DNA of 63,260 nt, taken from JAGMES01 sp023128035 (GTDB taxonomy: Bacteria > Bacillota > Halanaerobiia > DY22613). Every line of letters starts with the position of its first letter. Position 1 is the first letter of the stretch. Under the pieces are notes generated by a model. The model saw only the letters and a program-made list of their open reading frames with translations. It ran no database searches and was not told the DNA's origin. The stretch is taken from NCBI GenBank assembly GCA_030627905.1, contig DAOVRZ010000020.1, positions 1 to 63,260 of the forward strand. The letters run 5' to 3'. Positions 34,555 to 44,137 of the stretch are shown piece by piece. The position numbers and the translations under genes are program-made.

Positions 34555-35755
34555 GATCAAGAGTTTTAAAGTATTATTTCTCCTTGTTCTTTGTGCTGGT
34601 GTAGTTATCATTTCTACACAACCAATCCTAGCAGATTATGAGCTAGGAACTAATCTTGGCAGTGTACTGGAATCAAAATTGGTCGGTCATACTGAAGAGA
34701 ATGTGATTGAAGTTTACGATGAAGATGATAATTATATTTTTGCTTCAAGTATGGGGCTTAGTGTAGGCGATCGCTACATCAATGAAGAAAATAATGAATA
34801 TGAGGTAATAGAAGTTAAGGATAAGAAAGGAAAAGCTAAATTTATTCAAAAGGTCAATCTTTTAGCAGATGAAACTTTTACTATAACAACACTTAGGGAT
34901 TTAAACCCTTTTTTTATAGCTCAAAATGAAGAAAAAAAAATAGCTATTTATCACACTCATAGTGCAGAATCTTATAAACCTGGGCCAGTGTTTAAATCGA
35001 AGGGTGAGATTTATGATGTAGGGGAAATGCTAAAAGCACAACTAGAAAAAAGAGGGTGCAAAGTTATCCAATCTCAGGATTCCTTTTTACCCCATGACGG
35101 TGGTGCCTATGAGCGTTCGCGATCTACTGTAAAACAATTTTTACAACAACGTCCAGATGCGATCTTTGATATCCATCGGGATGCTATTCCGAGAGCAGAA
35201 GAGTATACCGCAAGTGTTGCAGGGGAAAATTTGAGTAAAGTTCGCTTTGTTGTAGGAAGACAAAATCCTAATAGAAAAGCAAATGATCAGTTTGCAAAAA
35301 GATTGAAAGCTGTTTGTGATGAGAAATATCCTGGATTAGTTAAAGGTATCTTTTATGCAAATGGAAAATATAATCAAGAACTTTCTCCAAACTGTCTTCT
35401 TTTGGAGTTTGGTACCCATGTTACTACTAAAGAACAAGCAGAAGCCAGTACTACAATGATGGCTGATTCAATATACACAATGCTTTTTGGAGCAGGAACT
35501 TCAGTAGGTGGGGGAAAGCCTCAAACAGATCGAGCTATGAATAGTGCAGGTTGGTCGAATCTTCTTTGGATTGTCGGTATCGTTATAGTTGCTGGAGGAG
35601 CATTTCTCTTTTTAAATGAAAGGGGTCTATCTGGTGTATCTAGGCGTATGAAAGAATTTAGTGGTGAAGAGTTTGCCAATGTATTAGGACGCCTTAGAAG
35701 GAGAAAGAAAGCGAAATCTCCTGGCCAGCGCAATAAGGATAGAAAGAAGGAATAG
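34544..35755 (+). CDS. spoIIP: Stage II sporulation protein P
   Basis: 403 residues. Peptidoglycan amidase/endopeptidase of the engulfment (DMP) machinery. Signal-like N-terminus, then the SpoIIP domain with IYHTHSAESYKP (zinc ligand region), FDIHRDAIPR and LLLEFGTH near its end. A second hydrophobic segment (about 345-365, LLWIVGIVIVAGGAFLFL) followed by a very basic tail anchors the C-terminus; most SpoIIP proteins have only the N-terminal anchor. ATG 34544 follows AAAAGGAGGAA. In an operon with DUF1614 and YIEGIA. Confidence 0.92.
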   Translation: MKNKIKSFKVLFLLVLCAGVVIISTQPILADYELGTNLGSVLESKLVGHTEENVIEVYDEDDNYIFASSMGLSVGDRYINEENNEYEVIEVKDKKGKAKFIQKVNLLADETFTITTLRDLNPFFIAQNEEKKIAIYHTHSAESYKPGPVFKSKGEIYDVGEMLKAQLEKRGCKVIQSQDSFLPHDGGAYERSRSTVKQFLQQRPDAIFDIHRDAIPRAEEYTASVAGENLSKVRFVVGRQNPNRKANDQFAKRLKAVCDEKYPGLVKGIFYANGKYNQELSPNCLLLEFGTHVTTKEQAEASTTMMADSIYTMLFGAGTSVGGGKPQTDRAMNSAGWSNLLWIVGIVIVAGGAFLFLNERGLSGVSRRMKEFSGEEFANVLGRLRRRKKAKSPGQRNKDRKKE

Positions 35756-35767
35756 GAGGCTTTATGG

Positions 35768-36658
35768 ATGGAAAAATATGGTGTTCTGATTGCTGTTAGT
35801 ATTTTATTAGGGACAGCAGCCAGAATTTATACCTTAAGGACTGATTATCGTCAATATCCTAGTTATCCACATGCCTATGTAACCCATCTTACATTAGGAT
35901 TTATTGCAGCAGCTTTAGGTGGTCTTGCAATACCTGCACTTTTAGAAGAAAATTATGTAGCAGTCACTTTTTTAACTGTTGCTGCTCAACAGTTTCGTGA
36001 TATTCGGAATATGGAAAGAGATACTTTAGCAGAGATTGAAGAAACAGAACTTGTTCCAAGAGGAAAAGCATACATTGAAGGAATAGCAAAGCTTTTTGAA
36101 TCTCGCAATTATCTCGCGATGATTAATGCTTTTGTTACATCTTTAGTAATTCACTATTTAGGTTTGATTCCAGGAGTGATCATAGGTATATTATTTCCAC
36201 TTCTTTTAACGAGGACAATGATTGGCCCAAGGCTTAAAGATATTGCTGTAGTGGAAAAAGCATCAATAACTTTTAAGGGTAAGAATATTGGAATAGAAGA
36301 TGTAATTATGATGAATGTTGGTGAAGATGAAGGAATAGAAAATTGGAAAAAATATGGTATTGGTTTGGTAATTAAACCTAAAGATGATAATGCAAGAGCA
36401 ACATTGGCTAATATTGGGCAAAGACAGGCTATACTTCATGATGTGGCAACTCAGTTAGGGATTAAACTGGATGTAGGAATTCAGCAATATACCCCTTTAG
36501 CAAGATTGGATCTTGAAACTGGGCGAGTCTGTATGATTATTATACCTATTGAGCCTGATATACCTGCAATTATTGAAGCGATTAATAAAGTTCCAGTTTT
36601 AGAGAGTGCACAAAGAAAGCCTCTCCAATCAAAAGCGGGAAAGATGGCAGCGGACTAA
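35768..36658 (+). CDS. YIEGIA-family membrane protein
   Basis: 296 residues. Contains the diagnostic KAYIEGIAKLFE at about residues 98-109. N-terminal half hydrophobic with three or four membrane segments; C-terminal half soluble (IVKP-type beta-rich region). The family is confined to spore formers and occurs with the small protein that follows here. Start ATG 35768 preceded by AATAGGAGGC. Confidence 0.9.
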   Translation: MEKYGVLIAVSILLGTAARIYTLRTDYRQYPSYPHAYVTHLTLGFIAAALGGLAIPALLEENYVAVTFLTVAAQQFRDIRNMERDTLAEIEETELVPRGKAYIEGIAKLFESRNYLAMINAFVTSLVIHYLGLIPGVIIGILFPLLLTRTMIGPRLKDIAVVEKASITFKGKNIGIEDVIMMNVGEDEGIENWKKYGIGLVIKPKDDNARATLANIGQRQAILHDVATQLGIKLDVGIQQYTPLARLDLETGRVCMIIIPIEPDIPAIIEAINKVPVLESAQRKPLQSKAGKMAAD

Positions 36659-36666
36659 AATATTTT

Positions 36667-36705
36667 GGGATCCTACACCTACTTGGAAAAGATGGGGGTA
36701 GGATT
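36667..36705 (+). terminator. Hairpin between the YIEGIA gene and its partner
   Basis: GGATCCTACACC / GGGGTAGGATTCC with a loop of about 14 nt, followed by CTTT only. Probably an attenuator or mRNA-stability hairpin rather than a strong terminator, as the partner gene continues in the same direction. Confidence 0.45.
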
Positions 36706-36741
36706 CCCTTTAGAAAATGTTGTAAGGGGATGGGATAAACG

Positions 36742-36939
36742 ATGGATTTAAGTCTAAATAATACGATACTTGCTATAGTTGTAAAAGAAGATTGTAAAAC
36801 TAAAGTATCTGGTGGAGCACCAATTTTTATTACTGAAAATGATCAAGAGTTAGAAGAGATGAGCATGTTAATTTCTCGTATCACCATGTCGATGGTTCAT
36901 GAAATTGCTGACGGTATTCGAATGATTGTAAAACATTGA
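36742..36939 (+). CDS. Small YIEGIA-associated protein (capping complex subunit)
   Basis: 65 residues, soluble, MDLSLNNTILAIVVKEDCK at the N-terminus and SGGAPIFI in the middle. Small proteins of this type are found directly after YIEGIA genes and are named as its complex partner in annotation databases. ATG 36742 preceded by AAGGGGATGGG. 12 nt before the first DUF3189 gene. Confidence 0.8.
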   Translation: MDLSLNNTILAIVVKEDCKTKVSGGAPIFITENDQELEEMSMLISRITMSMVHEIADGIRMIVKH

Positions 36940-36951
36940 GGAGATTGAGAT

Positions 36952-37389
36952 ATGAAGGTAATCTATCATGATAAAACTGGACGGCACCTTTCGATTCTTG
37001 CTGCATCAATACATTTACAGCTTATCAACGAAAATAGTTCCAAGGAGGATTTGTTTAAATTACCTTATTTTCTAAATACCAAACCACTTGGGACATTGCT
37101 CTATATGGGTCTTGATTCACAGGGCAAGGAGGTTTATGTGTTAGGGAGGAAGTCAAGTTTTAAAGTTATTCGTAATGCATATCTTGGGATGAATCGGATT
37201 TTTCAATTAAACCAGGATTTTCTTTTTGTAGATATTTATCCACTCTCAAATTTGAAAATTAAAATTTTTGATTTGTTTAATAGTAAACCCGAAAAAGAAA
37301 TTAAGTTTTTCAACTTGTTATCTAAAGGTGTGGATCAAATCATGCCGAATTTGAGATCATTTGTTGAGAAAGTCCAACATCTGAAGTAA
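36952..37389 (+). CDS. DUF3189 family protein (first of two)
   Basis: 145 residues. Begins MKVIYHDKTGRHLSILAASIHL; members start with this KI-Y-x-GxxHSS-like segment. No catalytic motif can be named. Followed after 14 nt by a paralogue, with which it shares the N-terminal motif and a central MG/FFGKD-E-EVY-LG(R/M)(K/R)S region. The first copy has replaced GSAHSS with GRHLSI, so it is the more diverged of the two. Confidence 0.75.
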   Translation: MKVIYHDKTGRHLSILAASIHLQLINENSSKEDLFKLPYFLNTKPLGTLLYMGLDSQGKEVYVLGRKSSFKVIRNAYLGMNRIFQLNQDFLFVDIYPLSNLKIKIFDLFNSKPEKEIKFFNLLSKGVDQIMPNLRSFVEKVQHLK

Positions 37390-37403
37390 GGGGGGGAATT
37401 TGG

Positions 37404-37868
37404 ATGAAGATTTTTTATTCTTGCTATGGTAGTGCACATTCTTCTGTGCTTTCAGCAGCAATTCATACAAAAATGTTAGACACAGAAAAAATCCCTTCAA
37501 ATCAGGAGATTCTAAATCTTCCCCATTATGATAAAACAGAAAATTCAGAGGTTGGTACCCCATTTTTTTTTGGTAAAGATGAAATGGATAATGAGATATA
37601 TATTATTGGAATGAGATCACAAAAACAGTTGGTATTAAATAGTATTCAGAGTCTATTACAAGATTCTGGAGTTCCAACGACTAATTATGTATTTATAAAT
37701 ACTTTAAGTCAAGTAAATTGTATTACTCGATTAGGTGGTTTTCTTTCTAGGGGATTAGGTTTAGTAAATTTGGGTAGACCTTTAACCATCTATGGGTTAA
37801 AAAAAGTATATTTTAATTTTGTAAAATTGGTTGTGAAAATAAAACGAGATTTAAAGCGATTTCAATGA
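37404..37868 (+). CDS. DUF3189 family protein (second of two)
   Basis: 154 residues. Begins MKIFYSCYGSAHSSVLSAAIH, the standard DUF3189 N-terminus, with FFFGKDEMDNEIYIIGMRS in the middle and a hydrophobic/basic C-terminal third. Function unknown; these genes recur in the sporulation neighbourhood between YIEGIA and DUF512. ATG 37404 follows GGGGGGAATTTGG. Confidence 0.82.
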   Translation: MKIFYSCYGSAHSSVLSAAIHTKMLDTEKIPSNQEILNLPHYDKTENSEVGTPFFFGKDEMDNEIYIIGMRSQKQLVLNSIQSLLQDSGVPTTNYVFINTLSQVNCITRLGGFLSRGLGLVNLGRPLTIYGLKKVYFNFVKLVVKIKRDLKRFQ

Positions 37869-37975
37869 CAAATATTAAACCTATTTTTATTTATCACTTG
37901 ACGAAATAGATAAATTATTAGATAATGAGATAGTACATATTAATACCTAGTCCTAATTTTTGAAGGAGAATGATT

Positions 37976-39307
37976 ATGAGTTTAAAAGGAATACCGATAG
38001 CAAATATTGTTAAAGACAGTATCGCTGAGGAGTTGGGAATAGAACTAGGAGATTTATTAATTCATATTCAGGGTCAACTTCCTAAAGATTATATTGAATA
38101 TGTCTATCTAACCAGTGATGAAGAGTTAGAGATTTTAATTCAAAAATCGGATGGCGAAGAATGGTTGTTGGAAGTAGAGCGAGATCCTGACGAAGAGTTA
38201 GGAATTCAGTTAGAAGGAATAATATATGACCAGCTTAAAGAATGTAATAATCATTGTATGTTTTGTTTTGTAGACCAGATGCCTACTGGATTACGACATA
38301 CATTATCATTTCGGGATGATGATTATCGTTTCTCGTTTTTACAGGGAAGTTTTATGACATTAACTAACCTTTCTGAGAAAGAACTTGAAAGGATAAAAAA
38401 GCTTAAATTATCTCCTCTTTATATTTCAGTTCATACTACAAACCCCACTCTTAGACAAAAGATGATGGCAAATAAAAAAGCTGGTAAAATTATGGATGTT
38501 TTAACTGAATTAAAAGAGGCTGGAATCTCTTTTCACACACAGATTGTTCTATGCCCAGACATAAATGATGGCGATGAATTAAAGCGAAGTATTGAAGATT
38601 TAGCTTCATTGCGTCCAAACTTGCTTTCTTTAGCTATAGTTCCAGTGGGACTCACAAAATTTCGGGATAAACTTTATCCTTTGACTAATTTTACGTCACA
38701 AAAAGCTGAAGAGGTATATCAAATTGTACGTAAGTACCAGGATAGTTTTAATAAAGAAGGAGAAAATTTTGTTTATCTATCAGATGAATTTTATCTTTTA
38801 ACAGGCCATAATTTTCCTTCTGATACCGAATATCATGAATATCCTCAATTAGAGAATGGTATCGGCTTATCTCGTCTATTGTTGGATGAATTTTATTCTT
38901 TGGAAGAAAAACTCCCACAAAAGATGTTTACATCTACTAGGGTGCTTTTTGTAACAAGTATATTAGGTGAAAAAGTATTAATAAAACCAGTTCAACGATT
39001 AAGAGAAATTAAGGATTTGCAGATTGATCTTTTAGCTGTAAAAAATAAGTTTTTCGGTGAGAAGGTAACAGTGACTGGACTTCTTACAGGGAGAGATTTG
39101 AAAGAAGCAATACAGAATATCGAATGTGAGCAATATAATTTAATTATTTTATCAAAAGTTGTGTTAAACGATGAAGAGTTATTTATTGATGGAATGAGTT
39201 GTCAGGAATTTAAAGATATTTTTCCTAAATTGATATTTGTTGATGGTTTTGATCAAATAATTGATAAATTTAGGGAAATGAATTTGCTGGAGGTGAAGGC
39301 TAGATGA
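37976..39307 (+). CDS. DUF512 radical-SAM-like iron-sulfur protein with PDZ-like N-terminus
   Basis: 443 residues. A PDZ-like N-terminal domain (SIAEELGIELGDLLIHI, 1-75), a radical SAM-type cluster motif C-x3-C-x2-C (CNNHCMFCFVDQMP) at about 83-96 and a C-terminal DUF512 domain with LFVTSILGEKVL and VTVTGLLTGRD. Widespread beside der in Clostridia; substrate unknown. ATG 37976 lies 7 nt after AAGGAG; ATG 37970 abuts it. Overlaps der by 4 nt. Confidence 0.9.
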   Translation: MSLKGIPIANIVKDSIAEELGIELGDLLIHIQGQLPKDYIEYVYLTSDEELEILIQKSDGEEWLLEVERDPDEELGIQLEGIIYDQLKECNNHCMFCFVDQMPTGLRHTLSFRDDDYRFSFLQGSFMTLTNLSEKELERIKKLKLSPLYISVHTTNPTLRQKMMANKKAGKIMDVLTELKEAGISFHTQIVLCPDINDGDELKRSIEDLASLRPNLLSLAIVPVGLTKFRDKLYPLTNFTSQKAEEVYQIVRKYQDSFNKEGENFVYLSDEFYLLTGHNFPSDTEYHEYPQLENGIGLSRLLLDEFYSLEEKLPQKMFTSTRVLFVTSILGEKVLIKPVQRLREIKDLQIDLLAVKNKFFGEKVTVTGLLTGRDLKEAIQNIECEQYNLIILSKVVLNDEELFIDGMSCQEFKDIFPKLIFVDGFDQIIDKFREMNLLEVKAR

Positions 39308-40614
39308 AACCAATTATAGCTATTGTGGGACGTCCAAACGTTGGAAAATCTACACTTTTTAACAAATTGGTAGGTTATCGTGCTTCAATTGTAGAGGACA
39401 CACCTGGAGTTACTAGAGATCGACTTTATGGTGAAGGAGAATGGTTAGGTAGGAAATTTAATGTAATTGATACAGGAGGTATTGAGCCTGTTACTGAGGA
39501 TGTTATTTTACGAGATATGCGTTGGCAGGCTGAACTTGCAATAGATGAAGCCGATGTTATTCTTTTTTTAGTAGATGGTCGAGAAGGACTTACTTCTGTT
39601 GATATAGAGGTTGCTCAGATGCTCCATAAAGCGAAAAAACCGGTGGTTTTGGTTGTTAATAAGATCGAAAATTATGATGATGTTGAGATGAAGACTTTTG
39701 AATTTTATGAGCTGGGTTTAGGAGATCCTTACCCAGTTTCTGCTGAACATGGAATGCAAATTGGTGATTTATTAGATACAATTTTGTCATATATCCCAGA
39801 AGAAGTTGTAGAAGAAGAGGATGAACGATTAAAGATCGCCATAATTGGACGACCTAATGTAGGTAAATCTTCTTTAACCAATCGACTTTTAGGAGAAAAG
39901 CGTGTGATTGTCAGTAATATTCCTGGAACTACTCGTGATGCTATTGATTCAATTGTAAAACATAATGATCAAGAGTATGTGATCATAGATACTGCAGGAA
40001 TGCGTCGAAAGAAAAAAGTATATGAGAATGTGGAATATTATAGCGTTCTAAGAGCTTTGAGAGCTGTTGATCGTTCTGATGTAGTCTTAATGATTTTTGA
40101 TGCGTCAGAGGGTGTTACAGAGCAGGATAAAAAGATTGTAGGATATGCACATGATGCTGGTAAAGGGATCATTCTTGTAATGAATAAATGGGATCTGGTA
40201 GATAAAGATTCGAAGACAATGCAAGTTATGATAAAGGAGGTATATGATGAACTTAAATTTTTATCATATGCTCCGATAGTTTTTATATCTGCACTCACGG
40301 GTCAAAGAGTTCATGAAATATTAGACATGGTCGTGTTTGTTTCTGAAGAACATTCAAAAAGGATTACAACTGGACTTTTGAATGAAGTTATTGAGGAAGC
40401 TGTTCAAATGACTGCTCCCCCAACTGATAAAGGGAAACGCTTGAATATTTTTTATGCTACTCAGGTTAGTGTAAAACCACCTACTTTTATTCTCTTCGTG
40501 AATGAACCTAAGTTGATGCATTTTTCTTATTTACGCTATCTAGAAAATAATTTACGTGAAGCGTTTGGATTCAATGGGACATCAATCAAGTTAATTGTTC
40601 GTGGACGAGATTAG
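39304..40614 (+). CDS. der: Ribosome assembly GTPase Der (EngA)
   Basis: 436 residues. Two tandem G domains: G1 GRPNVGKSTLF at 8-18 with DTPGVTRD, and a second GRPNVGKSSLT with IPGTTRDAID and NKWD, then a KH-like C-terminal domain ending IKLIVRGRD. Assembles the 50S subunit. ATGA overlap with the DUF512 gene. Confidence 0.98.
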   Translation: MKPIIAIVGRPNVGKSTLFNKLVGYRASIVEDTPGVTRDRLYGEGEWLGRKFNVIDTGGIEPVTEDVILRDMRWQAELAIDEADVILFLVDGREGLTSVDIEVAQMLHKAKKPVVLVVNKIENYDDVEMKTFEFYELGLGDPYPVSAEHGMQIGDLLDTILSYIPEEVVEEEDERLKIAIIGRPNVGKSSLTNRLLGEKRVIVSNIPGTTRDAIDSIVKHNDQEYVIIDTAGMRRKKKVYENVEYYSVLRALRAVDRSDVVLMIFDASEGVTEQDKKIVGYAHDAGKGIILVMNKWDLVDKDSKTMQVMIKEVYDELKFLSYAPIVFISALTGQRVHEILDMVVFVSEEHSKRITTGLLNEVIEEAVQMTAPPTDKGKRLNIFYATQVSVKPPTFILFVNEPKLMHFSYLRYLENNLREAFGFNGTSIKLIVRGRD

Positions 40615-40638
40615 GAAAATTATAAGGGGGGGTCTTAT

Positions 40639-41271
40639 GTGAAAGTAATATTTTTATTACTTACAAGCTATCTTTTAGGATCAATTCCGACAGGATTTAT
40701 AATAGCTAAAATAATGAATGGTATTGATATTCGCCAACACGGAAGTGGTAATACTGGAGCAACTAATGTTTTTCGAGTTTTAGGATCAAAAGCGGGTTTA
40801 ATTACAGCCATTGGTGATATAAGTAAGGGTATTTTAGTTTTAGTTTTGGTTAGAACCTTTATGAAGGTACCTGTTTGGGGTTTAGAGATTAGAACTGTAC
40901 TTTTAATCTGTGCTCTTTCAGTAATCTCTGGTCATAATTGGTCTATCTTTCTAGGTTTTGAAGGTGGAAAGGGGATTGCTACAACTGCTGGAGTATTGAT
41001 GTATTTAACCCCATACCTCTTTTTAATTTTAATTTTTGTCTTCGTCTCGATTGTTTATTTAACCAAATATGTGTCGCTTGGTTCAATCATTACTGGTGCA
41101 ATGATTCCTGTGATCATGATTTTATTAAAAGAACCAGGGGAGTATATTTTATTCGGTATTATTGCTGCTATTTTTGTGGTATATCGCCATAGAGGTAATA
41201 TTGAAAGGCTCTTGGCTGGAACTGAGAATAAAATAAGCAAGCCTGGAAAAGGAAGCGGGCGAGTTCGTTAA
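40639..41271 (+). CDS. plsY: Glycerol-3-phosphate acyltransferase PlsY
   Basis: 210 residues, about five membrane segments. Transfers the acyl group from acyl phosphate to glycerol 3-phosphate. Conserved loops GSIPTGFIIA, GSGNTGATNVFRVLG and GFEGGKGIATTAG are all present. GTG 40639 follows AAGGGGGGG. Next to gpsA, which makes its acceptor. Confidence 0.97.
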   Translation: MKVIFLLLTSYLLGSIPTGFIIAKIMNGIDIRQHGSGNTGATNVFRVLGSKAGLITAIGDISKGILVLVLVRTFMKVPVWGLEIRTVLLICALSVISGHNWSIFLGFEGGKGIATTAGVLMYLTPYLFLILIFVFVSIVYLTKYVSLGSIITGAMIPVIMILLKEPGEYILFGIIAAIFVVYRHRGNIERLLAGTENKISKPGKGSGRVR

Positions 41272-41296
41272 TATAGTTAGACAGGGAGGTTTTTTC

Positions 41297-42328
41297 ATGA
41301 AAGTAGCTGTTTTAGGAGGAGGAAGTTGGGGTACTGCCCTTGCGAATCATTTAGCAAACAATGGATATCATCCGGTAAATACTTTAGTTATTAAAGAAAA
41401 ATGGCTAAAAGAGATCAACGAGTTTCATACAAATGAAGATTTTCTTCCCAGTGTAAAATTACATGAAAGTGTAGTTGCTACTATGGATTATAAGGATATT
41501 GCTGACGCTGATTTGATCGTATTATCTGTTCCATCTCATGTTTTAAGAAGTGTAGTTCAAACTTTAAAAAGTTATCTTGATGGTCGAAAGCCAATTTTAA
41601 TTAGTACTATCAAAGGTGTTGAAGAAGGTACTTATCTTAGAATGTCTGAAGTTATTCTTTCAGAATTAGGAGAAGAATGGACAGATAGAATTGCAGTTTT
41701 ATCAGGGCCAACTCATGCTGAAGAGGTAAGTCGTAAGTTACCAACTTCGTGTGTTGTTGCAACAAAAAAACAAGAGATCGCAGAAATGGTACAAGATATT
41801 TTTATGTCACCTTCCTTAAGAGTATATATCAATCCAGATATTATAGGGGTTGAAATGGGAGGATCATTGAAAAACATAATAGCTTTGGCTGCGGGAATTT
41901 CTGATGGTTTAGGTTATGGAGATAATACAAAAGCTGCATTAATTACTCGTGGTCTTACTGAAATTACTCGTTTAGGTACGTTCATGAATGCTAAAGTGGC
42001 GACTTTTGCTGGATTAACAGGTTTGGGTGATTTAATAGTAACTTGTGGCTCAATGCATAGTAGGAATCGTCGTTTTGGTATATTGATTGGACAAGGAAAA
42101 ACGATGGAAGAGGCTACTGAAATAGTAAAACAAGTGGCAGAAGGTGTTAGAACCTGTCACGCTGTTTATGATATGATAAAGGACCAGGATTTGGAAATGC
42201 CGATAACGACTGAGTGTTATAAGATTCTCTTTGAAGGGAAAGATGCAAGAGAGGCTGTAAATGAGTTAATGATACGAGGAGCTAAACATGAGATTGAAGA
42301 AATAGTCAGAAGTGATTTTGAATGGTAA
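41297..42328 (+). CDS. gpsA: NAD(P)-dependent glycerol-3-phosphate dehydrogenase
   Basis: 343 residues. Reduces dihydroxyacetone phosphate to sn-glycerol 3-phosphate. N-terminal GGGSWGTALANHLANNG, then LSVPSH, SGPTHAEEV, the GGSLKNIIALAAG lysine motif, GLTGLGDLIVTC and SRNRRFG. ATG 41297 preceded by AGGGAGG. Ended by a strong terminator. Confidence 0.98.
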   Translation: MKVAVLGGGSWGTALANHLANNGYHPVNTLVIKEKWLKEINEFHTNEDFLPSVKLHESVVATMDYKDIADADLIVLSVPSHVLRSVVQTLKSYLDGRKPILISTIKGVEEGTYLRMSEVILSELGEEWTDRIAVLSGPTHAEEVSRKLPTSCVVATKKQEIAEMVQDIFMSPSLRVYINPDIIGVEMGGSLKNIIALAAGISDGLGYGDNTKAALITRGLTEITRLGTFMNAKVATFAGLTGLGDLIVTCGSMHSRNRRFGILIGQGKTMEEATEIVKQVAEGVRTCHAVYDMIKDQDLEMPITTECYKILFEGKDAREAVNELMIRGAKHEIEEIVRSDFEW

Positions 42329-42333
42329 CATTT

Positions 42334-42369
42334 TGAGTGGGAGTAAAAAAACTCCCACTCTTTTTTTTA
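42334..42369 (+). terminator. Terminator of der-plsY-gpsA
   Basis: GAGTGGGAGT / ACTCCCACTC with a short A-rich loop, followed by T9. Confidence 0.93.
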
Positions 42370-42387
42370 TAAAAAATTTGGGCATGG

Positions 42388-42416
42388 TCATAAATTATTA
42401 GTAGGTTCATATATAT
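42388..42416 (+). promoter_or_regulatory. Possible SigE-type promoter of spoIVA
   Basis: TCATAAA and, about 13 nt later, CATATATAT resemble the mother-cell SigE pattern (ATA-type -35, CATA-type -10). spoIVA is SigE-dependent in Bacillus. Only a resemblance; spacing is a little short. Confidence 0.35.
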
Positions 42417-42500
42417 ATATTGATATGGGCCTGGTGAAGAAATTAACCATTTGATGTTTATATTTTAAAATGTATGCTATGTTTAAAAGGAGGGGAAAAG

Positions 42501-43982
42501 ATGCAGGAGTTTAATATCTATCAGGATATTGCGGAGCGCACAGGTGGTGATATATATATAGGTGTAGTAGGGCCAGTTCGAACAGGAAAGTCAACATTTA
42601 TCAAGCGTTTTATGGATTTGTTGGTTCTTCCAAATATAAAAAGAGGTTATGACCATGACCGGGCAGTTGACGAAATGCCCCAAAGTGGTGGTGGAAGAAC
42701 AATCATGACAACTGAGCCTAAGTTTGTTCCTGATGAAGCATCAATGGTTACAATCAATGATGTGATAAACTTTAGAGTTCGTTTAGTAGATTGTGTTGGT
42801 TATACTGTGCCTGGCGCTTTGGGATATGAGGATGAGAATGGGAGTCCACGTATGGTACTTACTCCATGGTTTGACCATGAGATCCCATTTCAGGAGGCCT
42901 CAGAAATTGGAACACAACGAGTTATTCAGGATCATTCAACAATTGGTCTTGTTCTTACTACTGATGGTTCAATTACTGATCTGCCTCGTGAGAATTATAT
43001 TCAGGCTGAAGAAAGAGTAATTTATGAATTACAAGATTTAGGTAAACCTTTCTTAATAGTTTTAAATTCAACCGATCCGAATGGTCCAATTGCACGAAAA
43101 TTAGCTGATAATTTACGTGTGAAATATGGGGTACCTGTTGTTCCAGTTGATTGTCAACATTTGAAAAAAGAAGATATTACATATATTTTACAGGAGATAT
43201 TATATGAATTCCCGATTAGAGAAATTCGGATTAAAATGCCAGAATGGTTGGATTCATTAGATGAAAATCATTGGTTGAGTCAGGAGTATAAACGAGTTAT
43301 CAGGGAAGCTGTGTATGATATTCAGCGTCTTAGAGATATAGATCGAGCAGTGACGGGACTTTCTAATTGTGAATTTACCCATGAAGTAGTGCTAGAAGAA
43401 TTAAACATGGGTGAAGGGGCTGCAAAAGTTATTGTGAATGTTCAGAATAATTTATTCTATCAACTACTTGAGGAATTTACTGGACATCAAATTAATGACA
43501 ATCGAGATCTATTCTCTTTAGTTCAAGAACTGAGTTATGCAAAAAAAGAATATGACAGGGTTGCTAGAGCATTGATGGATGTAGAGGAGCATGGTTATGG
43601 AATTGTTACTCCACAGCTTGAAGAAATGATCTTTGATGAACCTGAAATGATCAAAAGAGGAACTCAATTTGGAGTTAAACTAAGAGCAAAAGCTCCATCT
43701 ATTCATATGATTAGAGCTGATATTACTACTGAGGTTACACCAGTTGTTGGTACTGAGAAACAATGTGAAGAATTGATTCAATTTTTGTGTGATGAATTTG
43801 AAAAAAATCCAAGCGCTATTTGGGATAGTGATTTTCTTGGCCGTTCTCTTCATGATCTGATAAGAGAAGGAATTCAAAATAAACTTCATAGAATGCCTGA
43901 AAATGCTCGTGAGAAACTTCAAGATACTCTTCAAAAGATTATTAATGAGGGTAGTGGAGGGCTAATTTGTATTATTTTGTAG
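42501..43982 (+). CDS. spoIVA: Spore coat morphogenetic ATPase SpoIVA
   Basis: 493 residues. Forms the basement layer of the spore coat on the outer forespore membrane, polymerising with ATP. N-terminal Walker A GVVGPVRTGKSTF (about 21-33), RLVDCVGYTVPGA as Walker B/switch region, and the C-terminal EGSGGLICIIL-like end that binds membrane (here NEGSGGLICIIL). ATG 42501 follows AAAAGGAGGGG. Monocistronic between two terminators. Confidence 0.97.
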   Translation: MQEFNIYQDIAERTGGDIYIGVVGPVRTGKSTFIKRFMDLLVLPNIKRGYDHDRAVDEMPQSGGGRTIMTTEPKFVPDEASMVTINDVINFRVRLVDCVGYTVPGALGYEDENGSPRMVLTPWFDHEIPFQEASEIGTQRVIQDHSTIGLVLTTDGSITDLPRENYIQAEERVIYELQDLGKPFLIVLNSTDPNGPIARKLADNLRVKYGVPVVPVDCQHLKKEDITYILQEILYEFPIREIRIKMPEWLDSLDENHWLSQEYKRVIREAVYDIQRLRDIDRAVTGLSNCEFTHEVVLEELNMGEGAAKVIVNVQNNLFYQLLEEFTGHQINDNRDLFSLVQELSYAKKEYDRVARALMDVEEHGYGIVTPQLEEMIFDEPEMIKRGTQFGVKLRAKAPSIHMIRADITTEVTPVVGTEKQCEELIQFLCDEFEKNPSAIWDSDFLGRSLHDLIREGIQNKLHRMPENAREKLQDTLQKIINEGSGGLICIIL

Positions 43983-43985
43983 TTT

Positions 43986-44023
43986 TTGAAGGTCTAGACG
44001 AAAAAAAGTCTAGACCTTTTTAG
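43986..44023 (+). terminator. Terminator of spoIVA
   Basis: AAGGTCTAGAC / GTCTAGACCTT, A-rich loop, then TTTTAG. Confidence 0.9.
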
Positions 44024-44137
44024 ATTTTAACTAATTTTTTTTGTGGATATTGGAAAAATTTTTACTGAGAAGCAGGAAAAGCTTTATATATCACGAATAA
44101 GGTTAAATTAGATATGGCTCAAAGGAGGTGAAGATCA

